Assembly: GCF_000003815.2 (NCBI RefSeq) | Contig: NW_023365698.1 | Location: forward strand, 1 to 64,000 | From: Branchiostoma floridae | Taxonomy: Eukaryota > Chordata > Leptocardii > Amphioxiformes > Branchiostomatidae | Length of the DNA: 64,000 nucleotides | Direction: 5' to 3' | Part shown: positions 11,480 through 23,341 of the stretch, one piece after another | Layout: each line of letters starts with the position of its first letter | Numbering within the stretch: the stretch's first letter is position 1 | Translations under genes and position numbers: made by a program | Notes under the pieces: model-generated | What the model was told of the DNA's origin: nothing | The model's database searches: none | Seen by the model: the letters and a program-made list of their open reading frames with translations, nothing else

Positions 11480-11853
11480 CGAGTTTTAGCCTAAATATCC
11501 GCGTGCTTGTTGAGTTTTAAGGCCTCCCTCTCTAACACACGTACATTGGAGAAGTTTCTAACACGATGTTAGTCGCCGTTATCTATTATGGCCTGTAAAA
11601 AAGGCTGCGGTGTACTGGAAACGCTCCGTAACTACGGCTAACCGTGACAGAGACCCGGCGCCCGTACGTGTGCTGGGGAGGGAAGCCTGTCTCGACAAGC
11701 ACACGGATACAGCATCGGGCCATGTAGCCGCGTTGTACAAAAAATCCCGAATAACTACGTCTTACATCGTGTTAGAAACTTCTCCCATGTACGTGTGTTA
11801 GAGAGGGAGGCCTTAAAACTCAACAAGCACGCGGATATTTAGGCTAAAACTCG
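11480..11853. mobile_element. 374-bp foldback MITE with ~95-bp near-identical arms
   Basis: The left arm starts CGAGTTTTAGCCTAAATATC and the right arm ends GATATTTAGGCTAAAACTCG. The arms differ at only a few positions over about 95 bp, which suggests a recent insertion. The interior at 11662-11709 is a diverged direct copy of right-arm sequence (11791-11838). Confidence 0.85.
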
Positions 11854-11919
11854 TTATATTACATCGTTGAAAGTGGAAGTATTCTACTGCGCTGTATTTC
11901 TACATTTACGTCATTGCCA

Positions 11920-13210
11920 ACGATAGGTGTGTTTGTGTGGAGTATTAAGTACCAAGGATATGTGTGTGTGAACAGTGTTCAGTACCAATAATAGGTGTGA
12001 GTGTGTGGGTAGTGTTCGGTACCAAAGATATGTGTGTTTGTGTGGACAGCGTTCAGTAGCAAGGATATGTGTGTTTGTGTTGAGCTTGTGTTCAGTACCA
12101 AGGATAGATGTGTGTGGAGTATTCAGTGCCAACCGGTGTGTCTGTATGGACAGTGTTCAGTACCAACGATAGGTGTGTTTGTGTGGAGTGTTCAGTACCA
12201 GGGACGTGTGTGAATTGTGTTTGATATCAGGGACAGGTGTGTTTGTGTGCCTGGCAGGTGTGGTGTGCGACATTATAAGACAGGTATATCTTTGTGTGTG
12301 GACAGTGTTAAGCATTCAGATATATTTTGATACACTTTTGTTTGTCTCTATTTTTCTTGTAGTGTTAGCGTATCTGTCTCTACAATCAAGTATAATCGCT
12401 CTTACTTTGGCGTAACAACTAACACAGCAGCTTGATCGGTGACAGGAACTACAAAGTTTAACATGTCTTTTCTTGTATGTGGACGGATATGATTAAATAT
12501 CGAAAGTACAAGCACAAAAATATTTTTGACACAAGTCTGTTTTCTGCTACAGCATCTTTGTCTTCATGGATAAAAAAACGCCTCCTACCTCTATTTACTA
12601 GAATTGCGACTAGTAGTGGTAAGGTTTCGTCCTGTTTGAACGCAGTTGAATGTGCACGTTTTGGCGTTTTAGAAGTATACATATACTATACCAATCACAG
12701 GCAAACTCCCGTGGTGTGCCCAGGCAACGTACATATAGAAGGCAATAGACTCCGTTTCAGCTGTAGTTCAGACTTTCAGAACGATGAGACTAACGCTTTA
12801 TTGACAGAACATAATTGCAGTTTCAGTAAAAATTTCCATTGGACGCTTTTGAGCCACGGACATAAAGGTGCTGAAATTCATGGTGGCGAAATTTATCCCT
12901 TGTTTGTAAGCTCCTTACATTCTTTGAAAAAACATCGCACACACACACACACACGTACGCACACACATTAACACACACGCACACACACACACACGTACAC
13001 ACACACACGCACACACGTACACACGCACACACGTACGCACACAAACACGTACACACACATACACACACACGTACACACACACACACACACACAAACACGT
13101 ACACACACACACACAGATTGAACATCAAACATGATGAGTATATTGTTTCTATCGTCTGTATATGATATAGGTTTCCAGAGTGTTGCTTATGAACAGCATA
13201 AGGCCACAGC
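11920..13210 (+). repeat. Composite dispersed repeat with minisatellite, copy 2
   Basis: Collinear with 780-2172. It has a minisatellite of GTTCAGTACCAAGGATA units (11925-12300), then a body with GTTAGCGTATCTGTCTCTAC and CGTGGTGTGCCCAGGCAACG, a long CA tract with regular GTACACAC interruptions (12938-13113), and the tail GATGAGTATATTGTTTCTAT. The 50-bp motif occurs inverted near 12580 and 12845. Long frames across the CA tract are artefacts. Confidence 0.75.
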
Positions 13211-13239
13211 AAGTATATTGTATGGATGACATCATTAAT

Positions 13240-13565
13240 TTTGCCTGGGTCAAGTTTTTGACAAAAAATTCCCTTGCTATCCCAATCCTAGTAGGTAGGG
13301 GGCCCAAACTTATGTCACTTATTCCTGAACACAAAATTCAACACCTTAAAATCGTGACCATATCTTGTTTAGAACACGAGATAGAAAAACCGAAAGTTGG
13401 ACTGCAGTACCAAGGGAAGCCGCTAGGGGGCCCAACATCTAATCAATTCCAGGTTTCCTCACACTCTACCAACACAACACCCAGCCGTTCTTGAGTTATC
13501 TTGAACACATACAGACAAAAGCTGCTGAAAATATAACCTCCATGACATTTCATGGAGGCAATAAG
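13240..13565 (+). repeat. Repeat fragment, GGGGGCCCAAA family
   Basis: This matches the right part of 5405-6493, including CCGCTAGGGGGCCCAACATC, CAGCCGTTCTTGAGTTATCT and the end CCTCCATGACATTTCATGG. It directly follows the tail of composite repeat copy 2. Confidence 0.65.
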
Positions 13566-13841
13566 CTGTCATGCTCAACATTTGTATGATTTCTATATAA
13601 TGGCTCTTTTCAAACTCATTGTAAATCATTGTTCAAAGATTCAAGCTTTTAGTATAAAGCACAGTGGCAAAAGAATACTTAGGTATACGATCGTACTGCA
13701 TTGAATCAATAACATTTATGCGAAACCCATGTAGTCAGACTGTATCTTATGGACATGATACTTGGTCAGTCATTGCAAATTTCTTAAGATACTCCAAATT
13801 CCCCCAAACGCTATAGTTTTCACCCGCAACATTTAATGGAT

Positions 13842-16800
13842 TTAATGTACTGGACCTGCTGTTTTGTCTTTTTTGACGTGTAAGAAAGAACTTATATGTT
13901 CAAAGCTATATTTTGCAGGAGCTGCTGCGACTTCGTTCTCGTATTCATTGTAGAAGGACTCCAGAATTGCCGTTTTTTCTTCCTCACTGCGTCCGTCTGA
14001 AAGTCCTGTGAGAGAAGTGAAATATGGCTAGGCGTTACATGGTATTTATAATAGGCTAGCGGGGTGTCATATTTACTCCGTAGTAACCAGTGACTCGTTA
14101 TCATTTTTCTTTGTACCTCTTCTGAAAACCAAACGATTAATAAGAAAAAATAGATTTCATTTGGCAGACAAGAATAACAATATATCAAAATCTGCTGTGT
14201 CCTTTTGGTCATAGAATTGCCACATCTCATAAACAATAATGGGATAATACAATAATGCTTAACGTTATTGAATCCCTTACCGGCGTAGAATGCATGGGTA
14301 CTCCAGCTGCGTAACATGTTAACGAACTGTTCAGCGTGCTTGCGCGCGTTCCCTCCCTCTCTCTGCCATCGAGCGTGGATAGCGCATGGAGTATGCTACA
14401 AGGAGCACAGAAAAGAGCAAAATTACCTGTGATGATGTGGGGTATATCATTAACTACCTTTGGGACAATTTCGTTCCCATTGTAACGTATTGCCATTAGC
14501 GAGAAGGATAACTGAAATGTTGTTAAGTGAATACCTCTCAAACGTCACTTAATTGCTAAGGAGGTGGATTTGAAAAAAATACTGAATTAAAGACTTTTTG
14601 TGTATTTACGCTCAAACAACCTAAGAACAGCATGAAATCCCATCTGAACAGGTCATAGCGATAAGGTACAATTTGTTATAAGAAAGGCACGATTTGATAT
14701 AAGAAAAGTGTTATCATAATCTATCTACATCTACAGAGACTAGCATATACTAGTATGTACAGGTTCAACTGCTTCTCGCTTAATATTCCCCATCAACATA
14801 ACCGCCATTAAACGGTCTACCTTTGTCTCCATTCTAACCAATGCCAGTCCAGCCTTCCGCACTGGTGAATCCTCGTTGACGAAGGGGGATTGCATTTCTT
14901 CTGGAGTTCGCGTATATGCAAATACGTTGGTGTTGACAAATTCTTCCTGTAACATAATGAGTAGTAAAATTTGACGTAGGATGATGTCATGATTTTCCAA
15001 TTTCAACGGTGATTGGCTGGGCTGTCAATACAAAGTAATTGGGTCGGCTGGAAGAACCTATGACGTCATCAATTATTATGGTGGCGCCCATAGACAAAGT
15101 GTAAAACAAATTAGGTTTTTACTTCGCAAAAGAAAGTGTACAGCATTTACGAAAGCGCAAAATCAGCATCAATATTGATCTTCCAACTCAACACCACGCA
15201 TGACCGCTTGAGACACCATCATAGTAATTATGTTATTTTTCATCTGTAACATATATATAGTAGAAAATCAAACCTTAGTTATTTTCCCACGCATTGCAAA
15301 AGTGTGCCACATTGACGACAGTTTTTGGAACACGTTGACCTTCCCACTGTCCCATCTTCCGCCTCCAAAGTATCCATCTTTGTCAGCAGGGCAGATTATT
15401 ACCATACGGCCGCCTACAGCATAAACTCGCACACACCATTACATTTTGCATGTTCAAAGCACTCAATGGAATGTCTCCTCCACACATTTCCCAACTCTTC
15501 ACCACATCTGCTGAAACACACTCACACCACACCCGGCACAGTACACAGGGGGGGCTTCAACTACCTAAAACACGTCTACAATACAAGAAAAAGTCTCTCT
15601 TGTTCTCTGGCGCATCCCTGTGGAACTCGCTATCTCCACACTTAAGAGCAGCAGCATCCATCTCCACCTTCAAAACCATATACAAAACAGAATACCACAT
15701 GGTCTTAAACGTAACTATCATGTCTTTTCTTGTTTTGTTCACATTGGTATGCAAATCTCTATTCATTTCCATTTATTTCATTTTGATAATGATTTCGAGT
15801 TATATTATGCTTACGTTGTATAATTGATTTGTTTTACTTTATCATTTGTATGCTAGTTGTGTTAATTTTCGTTAGTACTCGCTATGTTACCATTCATGTT
15901 ACTTGATATCGCTTTTATGGTGCATGTATGTTTCGGGGTTGCCCTCCATGGAACTTTGAAAACGCCTAAATTGGCGATATGTATCCCTGGTTAAATAAAA
16001 ATAAACAAACAAACAAACTGTTTCTATCCACACCATAACAATTAAAACTGTTTGTTGATGTACATGTACATAAATTACATTATATAATTATGTACTATGC
16101 TTCCGGATTAATGTATTCAATACACTGCAGTGAGTATACAAGGTGTGTATAGATTCTGCATTGACATAAAACAACACGATTTTACCAGGAGAAATATTAT
16201 TTGCCCATCTGTACAGTTAAAGCTGTACCTGGTGCCAGTTCTCTTGCTCTCAGAAGGAGGATCAGTTCCCAGTCCTGAGCGGCCTGTTTAGCGAACTGTT
16301 CCTTCACCTCCTCACAGCTGCTCACCATGTGGAACACAGCGTCAGGAAGAGAACATGGCCCCCGGCTTAACCAGTGCATCGCGGTGGAGGAAAACCCAAA
16401 GTTGACAAATTCATTGGGTAAACACTGCAATAGGGTGAAATATGGCAATTGTGTCAGTCACTCAGTAGTATACATGCATGTCCTATGTGAGAATTCGAGT
16501 ATCTGCCTGTAGGTACATATATTGCAGATATTGCATTACCAATACACAGCCATCGACAATTTATTGATGACTTTATAACTTGTTTCGCTTTTTTTTTAAT
16601 TCAGAAGTCCTGGGTATTTTTTCAATTGATGGTACAGTACGTACTTGCTCATAAAATGATGTGCCACATGCAGCGACATAAACGTTTTTAAAGTCCTTCA
16701 GGTAGTTATGCTTGTCAGACGTTGGCAGCAACCCATGGAGCCTCATAAACAGCGATTTGAAGTCGGCCACTGCTTGGTCCTCATATGTCACATGGATGAG

Positions 16801-17559
16801 AGGAGCGTCACCATACGTCGGACGTAACTTGCCAATGATCTGTAGATAGCGCAGAAAAAGGAGACCTTAGCGAGACTAAAAACTGCAAATGCATTTAAGT
16901 TCGCGGGATTCAATTTCACGGTAGCGGGAAAAAGGACTTTTTGTGGTGGTTTTAAGTTCGTGGTAGCGCCATGCACTGCCATGGAAAATATTCGCAATGG
17001 CTTTAAATTCGCAGTAAAACGGTCACCGCGAAAACCGCGAACATTAAACCACCGCGAAAGTTTCTGCATTTACAGTATAGTGAGGCGTGTGTGTATATAC
17101 TCACGTGACTACGACTGAAGTATTGTTCACTGTTCTTTATGGTTAAAGATAGAAGCTGTCAAGTAAAGTGAACTTTGCTACATATGTTCATTACATCCAC
17201 GTCATTACGATACATTTCCAAATGCAAATCCCATGACATTAATGTACAAATGCGATGGAGACCAGATGCAGCACACAATTACTTGCATCATAACTGCCAT
17301 AAATCATACACTTAAACCATACTATATTTTATTCATATCTAACCTGATAGAAGAGCGACATCGAAGGGCCCCCATCGGCTGACCCATAGTCAACGATGTT
17401 GAAGACTTGTGTCGGGTTGATCTTCATGGAGTTGATGGCATCCATGACCATTGGTTTGGCGTTTGAAATGACATCATAATGCCCCAGGGCGTTGTCAGAG
17501 TAGAACCTAGAACCATCCTCTCCGTAAGGAACGTAATGTGGCGTCGAATATTCTACCAT
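13842..17559 (-). CDS. SABATH-family SAM-dependent carboxyl methyltransferase
   Basis: Seven coding exons join in phase: 17344-17559, 16645-16839, 16229-16424, 15274-15413, 14761-14946, 14281-14395 and 13842-14005. They total 1212 nt and 403 residues, near the usual SABATH length. These enzymes move a methyl from SAM to small carboxylic acids (or N atoms). Visible motifs are NALGHYDVISNAKPMV near the N-terminus, the SAM-loop variant NIVDYGSADGGPSM (54-67), ACGTSFYEQCLP before FSSTAMHWLS, ELAPGGRMV (199-207, the classic GGRMV strand), and FAYTRTPEEM. The start is uncertain. An in-frame ATG at 17559 sits across a possible acceptor (TAG then AATATTCG), and an upstream exon-like piece (17702-17850) is not in frame. 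The intron at 15414-16228 holds a retrotransposon 3' end. Substrate unknown. The family is best known from plants. Confidence 0.88.
15425..16016 (+). mobile_element. Non-LTR retrotransposon 3' end, copy B, inside a methyltransferase intron
   Basis: Frame-shifted plus-strand pieces encode FKALNGMSPPHISQLF and TRLQYKKKSLLFSGASLWNS, then STFKTIYKT. The terminus reads TATCCCTGGTTAAATAAAAA then TAAACAAACAAACAAA. It is the same family as 8600-9075, 5'-truncated, and lies antisense to the host gene, starting just beyond the exon that begins at 15413. Confidence 0.8.
16850..17079. mobile_element. MITE-like repeat with TTCGCGG modules
   Basis: The right end reads TTTCTGCATTTACAGTA. Inside are repeated TTAAGTTCGCGG, TTAAATTCGCAG and ACCGCGAA blocks. 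A related piece with TACTGTAAATGCAGAAA lies at 31268-31362. It abuts the acceptor of the methyltransferase exon that starts at 16839. Confidence 0.55.
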
Positions 17560-17701
17560 AAAGAAAATAAGTATTATAGGTACCGATCAAAAGAAATAAA
17601 TTACAGACATTAAACCATCCATCACCAACAATAATGAAATAATAAGAATAATACCTCGAATAAGTTAAGAAATTATAATTGACATAACATAACGTACACC
17701 T

Positions 17702-17850
17702 TTTGCCCCGGTGTTTCAGCAGCTTTCCACTCCTTGTGGCAATAGAATAATCCATCTTAAAGTTAAAGCCTTCTTAATGTTCCTCAGGCAAAGATGCAGT
17801 AGGTTATCAGTGTTGAAGTACTGGTTCACTTTATTGTGGTCATCAGACCT
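17702..17850 (-). other. Possible 5' UTR exon of the methyltransferase gene
   Basis: On the minus strand it is bounded by TTTATTCCAG and by CAAAAG then GTGTACG, good acceptor and donor sites. Its ATG frame (starting MDYSIATRSG at 17755) ends in a stop when spliced to the next exon, so I read it as untranslated or unused. Confidence 0.35.
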
Positions 17851-17989
17851 GGAATAAAGCCACAATAGTTTGTGTAAGGAAGGAGTAGAAAAAGATAGAA
17901 CCCCCACTGTTACATTTGTGCAAACCACTATAGCGCCAGGCAGCTAGCCTCTACCAGGCAGTTGCGTCATGGTACGTGCACTCCACATC

Positions 17990-19630
17990 TTTTGGCATCC
18001 ATACAACCCCACCTAACTCCTTCAGCTTGCCCCTCTTCCCGTTCACCTTTTCCCCCGAACTTCCCCTTGCCCCCCCCCCCCCGCCGTAATTCATCTGGCC
18101 CCCGACGTTCCTCTTGCCCCCCCACCCTTCCGCTTGTCCCCCAATGGCCGCCGTTAACCCGAATTGCACGTAGTCGACACGAAAATCGCTCAGAAAGTAA
18201 CAATAACGTAACGGCTTTGCCACCGAACATGAAATAGCCTATTCTCTAGGACACTTTCTGGGCCACCTTTCTGTCAAGTGGCGTTTCACAACTTAATCCC
18301 AGTCTTCACTAAAAAAACAAGAGTTCGTAGACCTCAGGCCTGCATGAAATGTATTGGGTTTCTGTAGACCTATTGTGTATTTTTGCCTTTTTGTCTGTGG
18401 TACGTGGTTGGAAAAATGAGCTTTTTACTGTGTTGGTTGTGCACCATGCAAAAGTCTGACTCTGAAATTCCATTTTCTGAATTTGTAAGTTTGGACAGGG
18501 ATGAACATTACTTATTTTGGATTTCTTAAGTATGTAACCAACCACAGTACTTTGAAGTTGTTGAGACGCTACCTTTTTTTGTCTCAGATGGCCCATGCAC
18601 ATGTAGTTACTCTGTCACATGATATACTAATATCTTCCTATTTCAATGTACTGACCTAATGCAGCTGCTAAGTCTCCTTGGTTTGTGTTCTTCCAATGAT
18701 ATTCATTAAAGATTTATTTCTGGGGTGTTATTCACTTGACATCGGAATGTTACTCGCATAATTTGACCAATGATACTTTTATCTGTAGTTCCATAGACAT
18801 TAGACAACATGAATAGTGGTAGCCCCCATGCAGCAGCAACAGTTAGTCCCCAGGGTGGTATGATATTTTCATTCAATCCATCCAACCCAAACCTAAAGAT
18901 CCTGTAGTATCTAAGCCAAATTTAACAGCATAATTTACTATGAAAAATGTCCTTGTCAATCCCATTTATAGATGGCAAGCTGCTGGCAATGGAAGCTTTG
19001 AAAAGTTCAGAAGCTGTTGTAGTCAAAGCAAACACCCATCAAACATCCCCACAAACCAATGAGCAGTTGCTTAGAAGGGGAATTTCATCATATATTTGCC
19101 GCGACAAAATGCAACAAACGATACTGAATTTAAAACAGAACAAAGCTAAGCCTCCACCACTTAACCCTGCCTGTACCATAGATTAAGCAGGCCCAAAAAC
19201 CAAGCGAATATGACTAGCCCAATTAAAACAACAAATTACCTGTATACAGTATGGAAATGGCATTACCAAAGAAACAAAAAGAAACACAGGACAAATCATA
19301 CACATACCTTTCTCTTATGCCCACACTCTATACAGTTCTCCTCCACATTAGAAAATTGCATCTTCTTCTGTTTAAGTTCAAGTTCAACCATGATTACCAA
19401 CAGGGTAAAGGAACTTGTACCGGAACTTAAAACTCAGTACTATACAGCTCTAGAAACACCACAAAGAGTAATAAGCAAACTCCAATTATACCTGACCAAC
19501 AGATATATAATCTGGCACACTCCCGTCATCTGGCAAACTGTCAGTGCCACTAAGTAACCTGATACATTGAAGGTGGCCCAGGCCAGATGATGGTTCTACA
19601 CCCAACCATAATCTGTTTTTAAAACCAAGC
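17990..19630. other. No gene recognised
   Basis: There is a C-rich low-complexity tract at about 18030-18130. Otherwise this is AT-rich sequence with no coding or repeat structure I can support. Confidence 0.35.
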
Positions 19631-19639
19631 AGATATTGG

Positions 19640-20340
19640 GAGGATGCCCCAACCACACTAAAACAGGGTCAACCTATACAGTATCAAGTTCAAGCACTAG
19701 GAGGCCCAAAATCAAACCTGACCACCAGGACACCACAAACAACTCACGTACCAAATGGCAACACAATGGCACCTTGCGTTCCGGAGATACAGCGCACGCC
19801 CCGTGCCCGCACAAAAGGTAACCTAAAATGTCAAGTTCAAGCACCAAGGGCGCCAAAATCAAAATTGAGCATTATTCAGCCACCGCCGACACATGTGCCA
19901 AATATCATCGCGCCAGCACCAGCCGTTCAGAAGATATAACTCCGGAAACACCCCTCCCGGACACAAAATTCGACCTGCCGGGTCAAGTTCAAACGCGACA
20001 AGGCCCAAAGTCAATCCTAGGCAACAGGCAACAACCCCCCACCCATGCACCAAAAATCGTCGCAATCGCGCGTATCGTTCCGGACACACAGCGCCAAAAG
20101 TGCCCCAAAAACACCAAAAATGCCACCTTCAATGTCAAGGTCAAGCGCCAGGAGGCCCAAAATCACACCTGAGTGTCAGGCTACCACCCCCAACCCACGT
20201 ACCAAAAATCGTCGTGCTCGCACCATCCGTTCACGAGATACAGAGCCCTACATCCCCGGCTACCGAAAAGTTTCCACCAGCATGAAAACCATACCTGCAT
20301 ACATGCAGGTAAAAAGAGGGTGTCCCATCAGCGGTGGTCT
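19640..20340 (+). repeat. Tandem array of ~150-bp modules
   Basis: Four diverged units start near 19685, 19828, 19980 and 20132. Each begins TCAAGTTCAAGC (or close) then AGGAGGCCCAAAATC, and later has ACCAAAAATCGTC and CCGTTC then GAGATA. The module resembles single modules at 5740-6460 and 13260-13500. Open frames here follow repeat periodicity and are not genes. Confidence 0.65.
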
Positions 20341-20484
20341 AAAGATCGGGCGAAGTCACCTCTCGTAACCCGGAAGTGACAAGCCATACTAGCGGGAAGT
20401 TTGGTTCAGCTAAGGGACCCGAGGTTATTTACTGGGGGGAGGGCTGGTGCAAAGTGGGTCTGCTAAACATTTTTTCCCATGCCC

Positions 20485-20584
20485 NNNNNNNNNNNNNNNN
20501 NNNNNNNNNNNNNNNNNNNNNNNNNNNNNNNNNNNNNNNNNNNNNNNNNNNNNNNNNNNNNNNNNNNNNNNNNNNNNNNNNNNN
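20485..20584. other. Assembly gap, 100 N
   Basis: Exactly 100 N, flanked on the right by two runs of 13-15 C separated by AATTTTTTTCAATT. The homopolymers likely broke the assembly, so the true gap length is unknown. Confidence 0.98.
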
Positions 20585-20744
20585 TTTTTTCTATGGCCCC
20601 CCCCCCCCCGCCCGCAAATTTTTTTCAATTGCCCCCCCCCCCCCCGAATTTTTCCTCACCTTGAAGTCCATATTACACAGGTACACTCCCTCCAATCAAA
20701 TCATATAGCAATAAAAATAGCCTCTGAACAATAGCAGTGGTGAC

Positions 20745-21566
20745 TAGGGCTGGGTATCGGTACAGTGTACCGGTACAAAACCGGTTTTTCTTCTTGGACC
20801 GGTCCGAAAAAACCGGACCTGAAAAAAGTCCGTGGACCGGATGCTGGACCGTTTCGAAAATTCACGTCAGTAACAGACTATCGCTACTGGCGATCTTCGG
20901 TCCAAGACCAAGACTAATAATATATTACGACCAAACAGAGCTGCTACATGCAGCTGTAAATAATATCTCGAAGTTAAAACGGTTAAAGGATGTATCAATA
21001 GACGGAGATGTCAGTTAAGGTACTTTGTTTTGAGTAAGTGTCAACAGTGGCTAGCCTACAACTTTAATAAGTGGCTAGTGATGCGACACATGTATATACT
21101 TGCACTGGCGTAAATTTACACTTGCCTAACTTGGGAACAAAAATGACAACCAAGTAAACCGCAAATCAAGTTACCTATATATTTGTCGCTCCGTTGTGCC
21201 CATACTCAGCTTATTTCCTTGAGCTTGAATAGCCGAAATCCACCATATAACGACAACACACCTGGCGATTGCCGCGCAGCAAAACAAACGAGATCATTTT
21301 AATTCAGGCAAAAGAACCAGTATTTAAAACATATCCGTTTCCTTCCTGCATATTAGTTGTTTGAGTATAGATAGCTATCATTCCCATCTACAGTTACACA
21401 CTCATAGAGACCTGTGTTTGAATCTATCTCTCCAAAATTTCATATGCATGACATAGTACTGCTGTTCTACTGTAATCAGGTCCAGGTTCAGGTCCGGACC
21501 TGGACCTAATCCTTTGGACCTGAACCGGACCTGGACCTGAATGTTCTGTACCGGTACCCAGCCCTA
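20745..21566. mobile_element. hAT-like element with perfect 8-bp target duplication
   Basis: The ends are TAGGGCTGGGTATCGGTAC and GTACCGGTACCCAGCCCTA. It is flanked by GTGGTGAC at 20737-20744 and 21567-21574, a perfect 8-bp duplication typical of hAT elements. The subterminal body has ACCGGTCC, GGTCCGGACCTGGACCT and related palindromes. No transposase is visible. Confidence 0.9.
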
Positions 21567-21574
21567 GTGGTGAC

Positions 21575-22640
21575 AAAGGTGATCGAGATACCAGGCCGAG
21601 CGTCAACAAATTACGCACGCTGAAGTTCTGTTGGGGCAACGTTACACGCCAGACCAACGGCTGCCCGACCGGTCTAGCGGGTCCGGGGGCATACTCCCCC
21701 AGGATATTTTGACGTTTCTGACGCTCTAAACGCAATTTTCCGCATTCTGTGAGACATTCTGTGAGGAAAATAATTGAGCAAAAAGATATGCGTCCACATC
21801 AACGCCGAGAAAGGCAGGCACATCAAACCGCATCAAAAAATCCCCATTTGTGGAAGTTGTGGGACATGAATATTGAAAATAACATGCCAATCATAGTTGT
21901 CACCATTGGACACTGTCCGTGATTGGTTGAAAACTTTAAAGGCGGGTCGTAGTAATGTTTATGTTACGATAACTCCCCTGTGTTTTTTTCCGCCAACGTC
22001 GCCTATTCATATGCGTTGTCTGCCGCTGATTTTAATTGTCCTTAATTAGCACGTTTTAACAATACAAATGCGTTGTCTGACTCAAAACCAACTGCATTTT
22101 AGTAAATTTTCGTCCATCTTATGGTAAAAATACTTTAAGATATTCCATCATCAAAGAAATGTCAGTCGGCTGGCCGCTGGTGTAGTTGGACGATTAATAG
22201 TTCTGGGCTTCGACGGCAAATAAATTCAATATGGCGCTGGTAGTAGTGAAATATTCCAAGCCGAACTTATTTGTAAGGTAAACAGCTTTACCAAGCCACT
22301 TTTCGGCGACAAATTATTGACAGAAAACGGTTTGAAAAAGACAAAAGTCCCTTATGATAAAATGATCAAGGTGGCGCAACAGTTGTGGAACGGATTGATT
22401 GCACCAAGAGCGCCACTTAGTTCAAATAGTTGCGTTATTCCGCTTCTAAAAGCTTATAGAATATTTTATGCACGGGACTGGTAATCTAAACGACTGTGAA
22501 AACCATTTAAAAGTCACTTTTGCATTTTATCTGGGCATTTGTCAGGCATTTTAGCTACGTCATATATAACAGAGTCAGCCCGCAACCAACCAATCATGAC
22601 ACGAAAGTAACATCCCTTTGCCCTCCGTGAACCATTCCGT
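21575..22640. other. No gene recognised
   Basis: AT-rich sequence with no supported coding exon or repeat boundary. Confidence 0.35.
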
Positions 22641-23335
22641 TTACAAAAGTGGAAGTACCGATGCATGCAGGATTGAAATCGATAGCAATTTTATTTTCTA
22701 TAGTCCGTAAACTTCGTGCGAACAATCCATGGAATCACACAACAAAGCCGGCGGCGCAAGCAAATTTCTTATGGGGGAGGGCGAACTATGAGTACATTGA
22801 CGTATTCCAAGGGAAAATTTTGAAATCTTGACTCTCTGAAGAACTATTTCCTGCAGGTTAAGGGGAATTTTGTTGATACACTCAGCTAAGTTTAATAGCC
22901 CTTCTATTAGATATTCAGATGGTTTTAGTTTAACTTTAAGCAAGGAGGTTGAAAAGAGGATAGTTATTGAGGGCGACGGAGCCCCCAATGTATTTTCACA
23001 ATCTCGAGTGCCGATGCACTGGCCGTCGCAAGTTAAGTTCTGGGAAATTTGTTAAAATCTGGACCCTCTGAAACACAATTGCGAGTTTTTGTATGTGTTT
23101 CTAGATCTTTTTCTTTGAAAATCACTAAAGATGTTTTTAAAAAACAACACAATTTCCCGCATTTTGGGGGACAAACTTTGCTGGTAGCGTCGTGGGCATG
23201 GAGGCGCAAGGGACGGCCAGAGAAAAATGTGAAGTCTTGACCATCTGAAACTTCATATCCTGCTTTTCAGGGGCATACTTTGCTTGTCAAATTTACAAAG
23301 GCCCCTAAGGCTACTTTTTTTCAATGGCCCTCCCC
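22640..23335 (+). repeat. Degenerate tandem repeat around CCCTCTGAAAC / TTTGCTGG
   Basis: Blocks near 22825, 23052 and 23230 share AAATCTTGACYCTCTGAA, then TTCCTGC, then GGGG, then TTTTGTTG or TTTGCT, at irregular spacing of about 180-230 bp. This may be part of the retroelement whose RT fragment follows. Confidence 0.4.
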
Positions 23336-23341
23336 CCAGGC

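Noticed and set aside
12823-13212. Long Cys/Val open frames on the minus strand
   Set aside because: They run through the CA/GT microsatellite and have no complexity or splice context.
16197-16228. Methyltransferase ending with MGK at a TAA
   Set aside because: A strong donor at 16229 joins in phase to an exon carrying GGRMV, which restores the family motif.
17702-17755. MDYSIATRSGK as the methyltransferase N-terminus
   Set aside because: Splicing to the exon at 17559 puts the downstream sequence out of frame and meets a stop.
18309-18602. 97-residue minus-strand frame
   Set aside because: No domain, no splice context, ordinary AT-rich sequence.
20376-20734. Open frames spanning the N gap
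   Set aside because: Created by unknown bases and flanking homopolymers.
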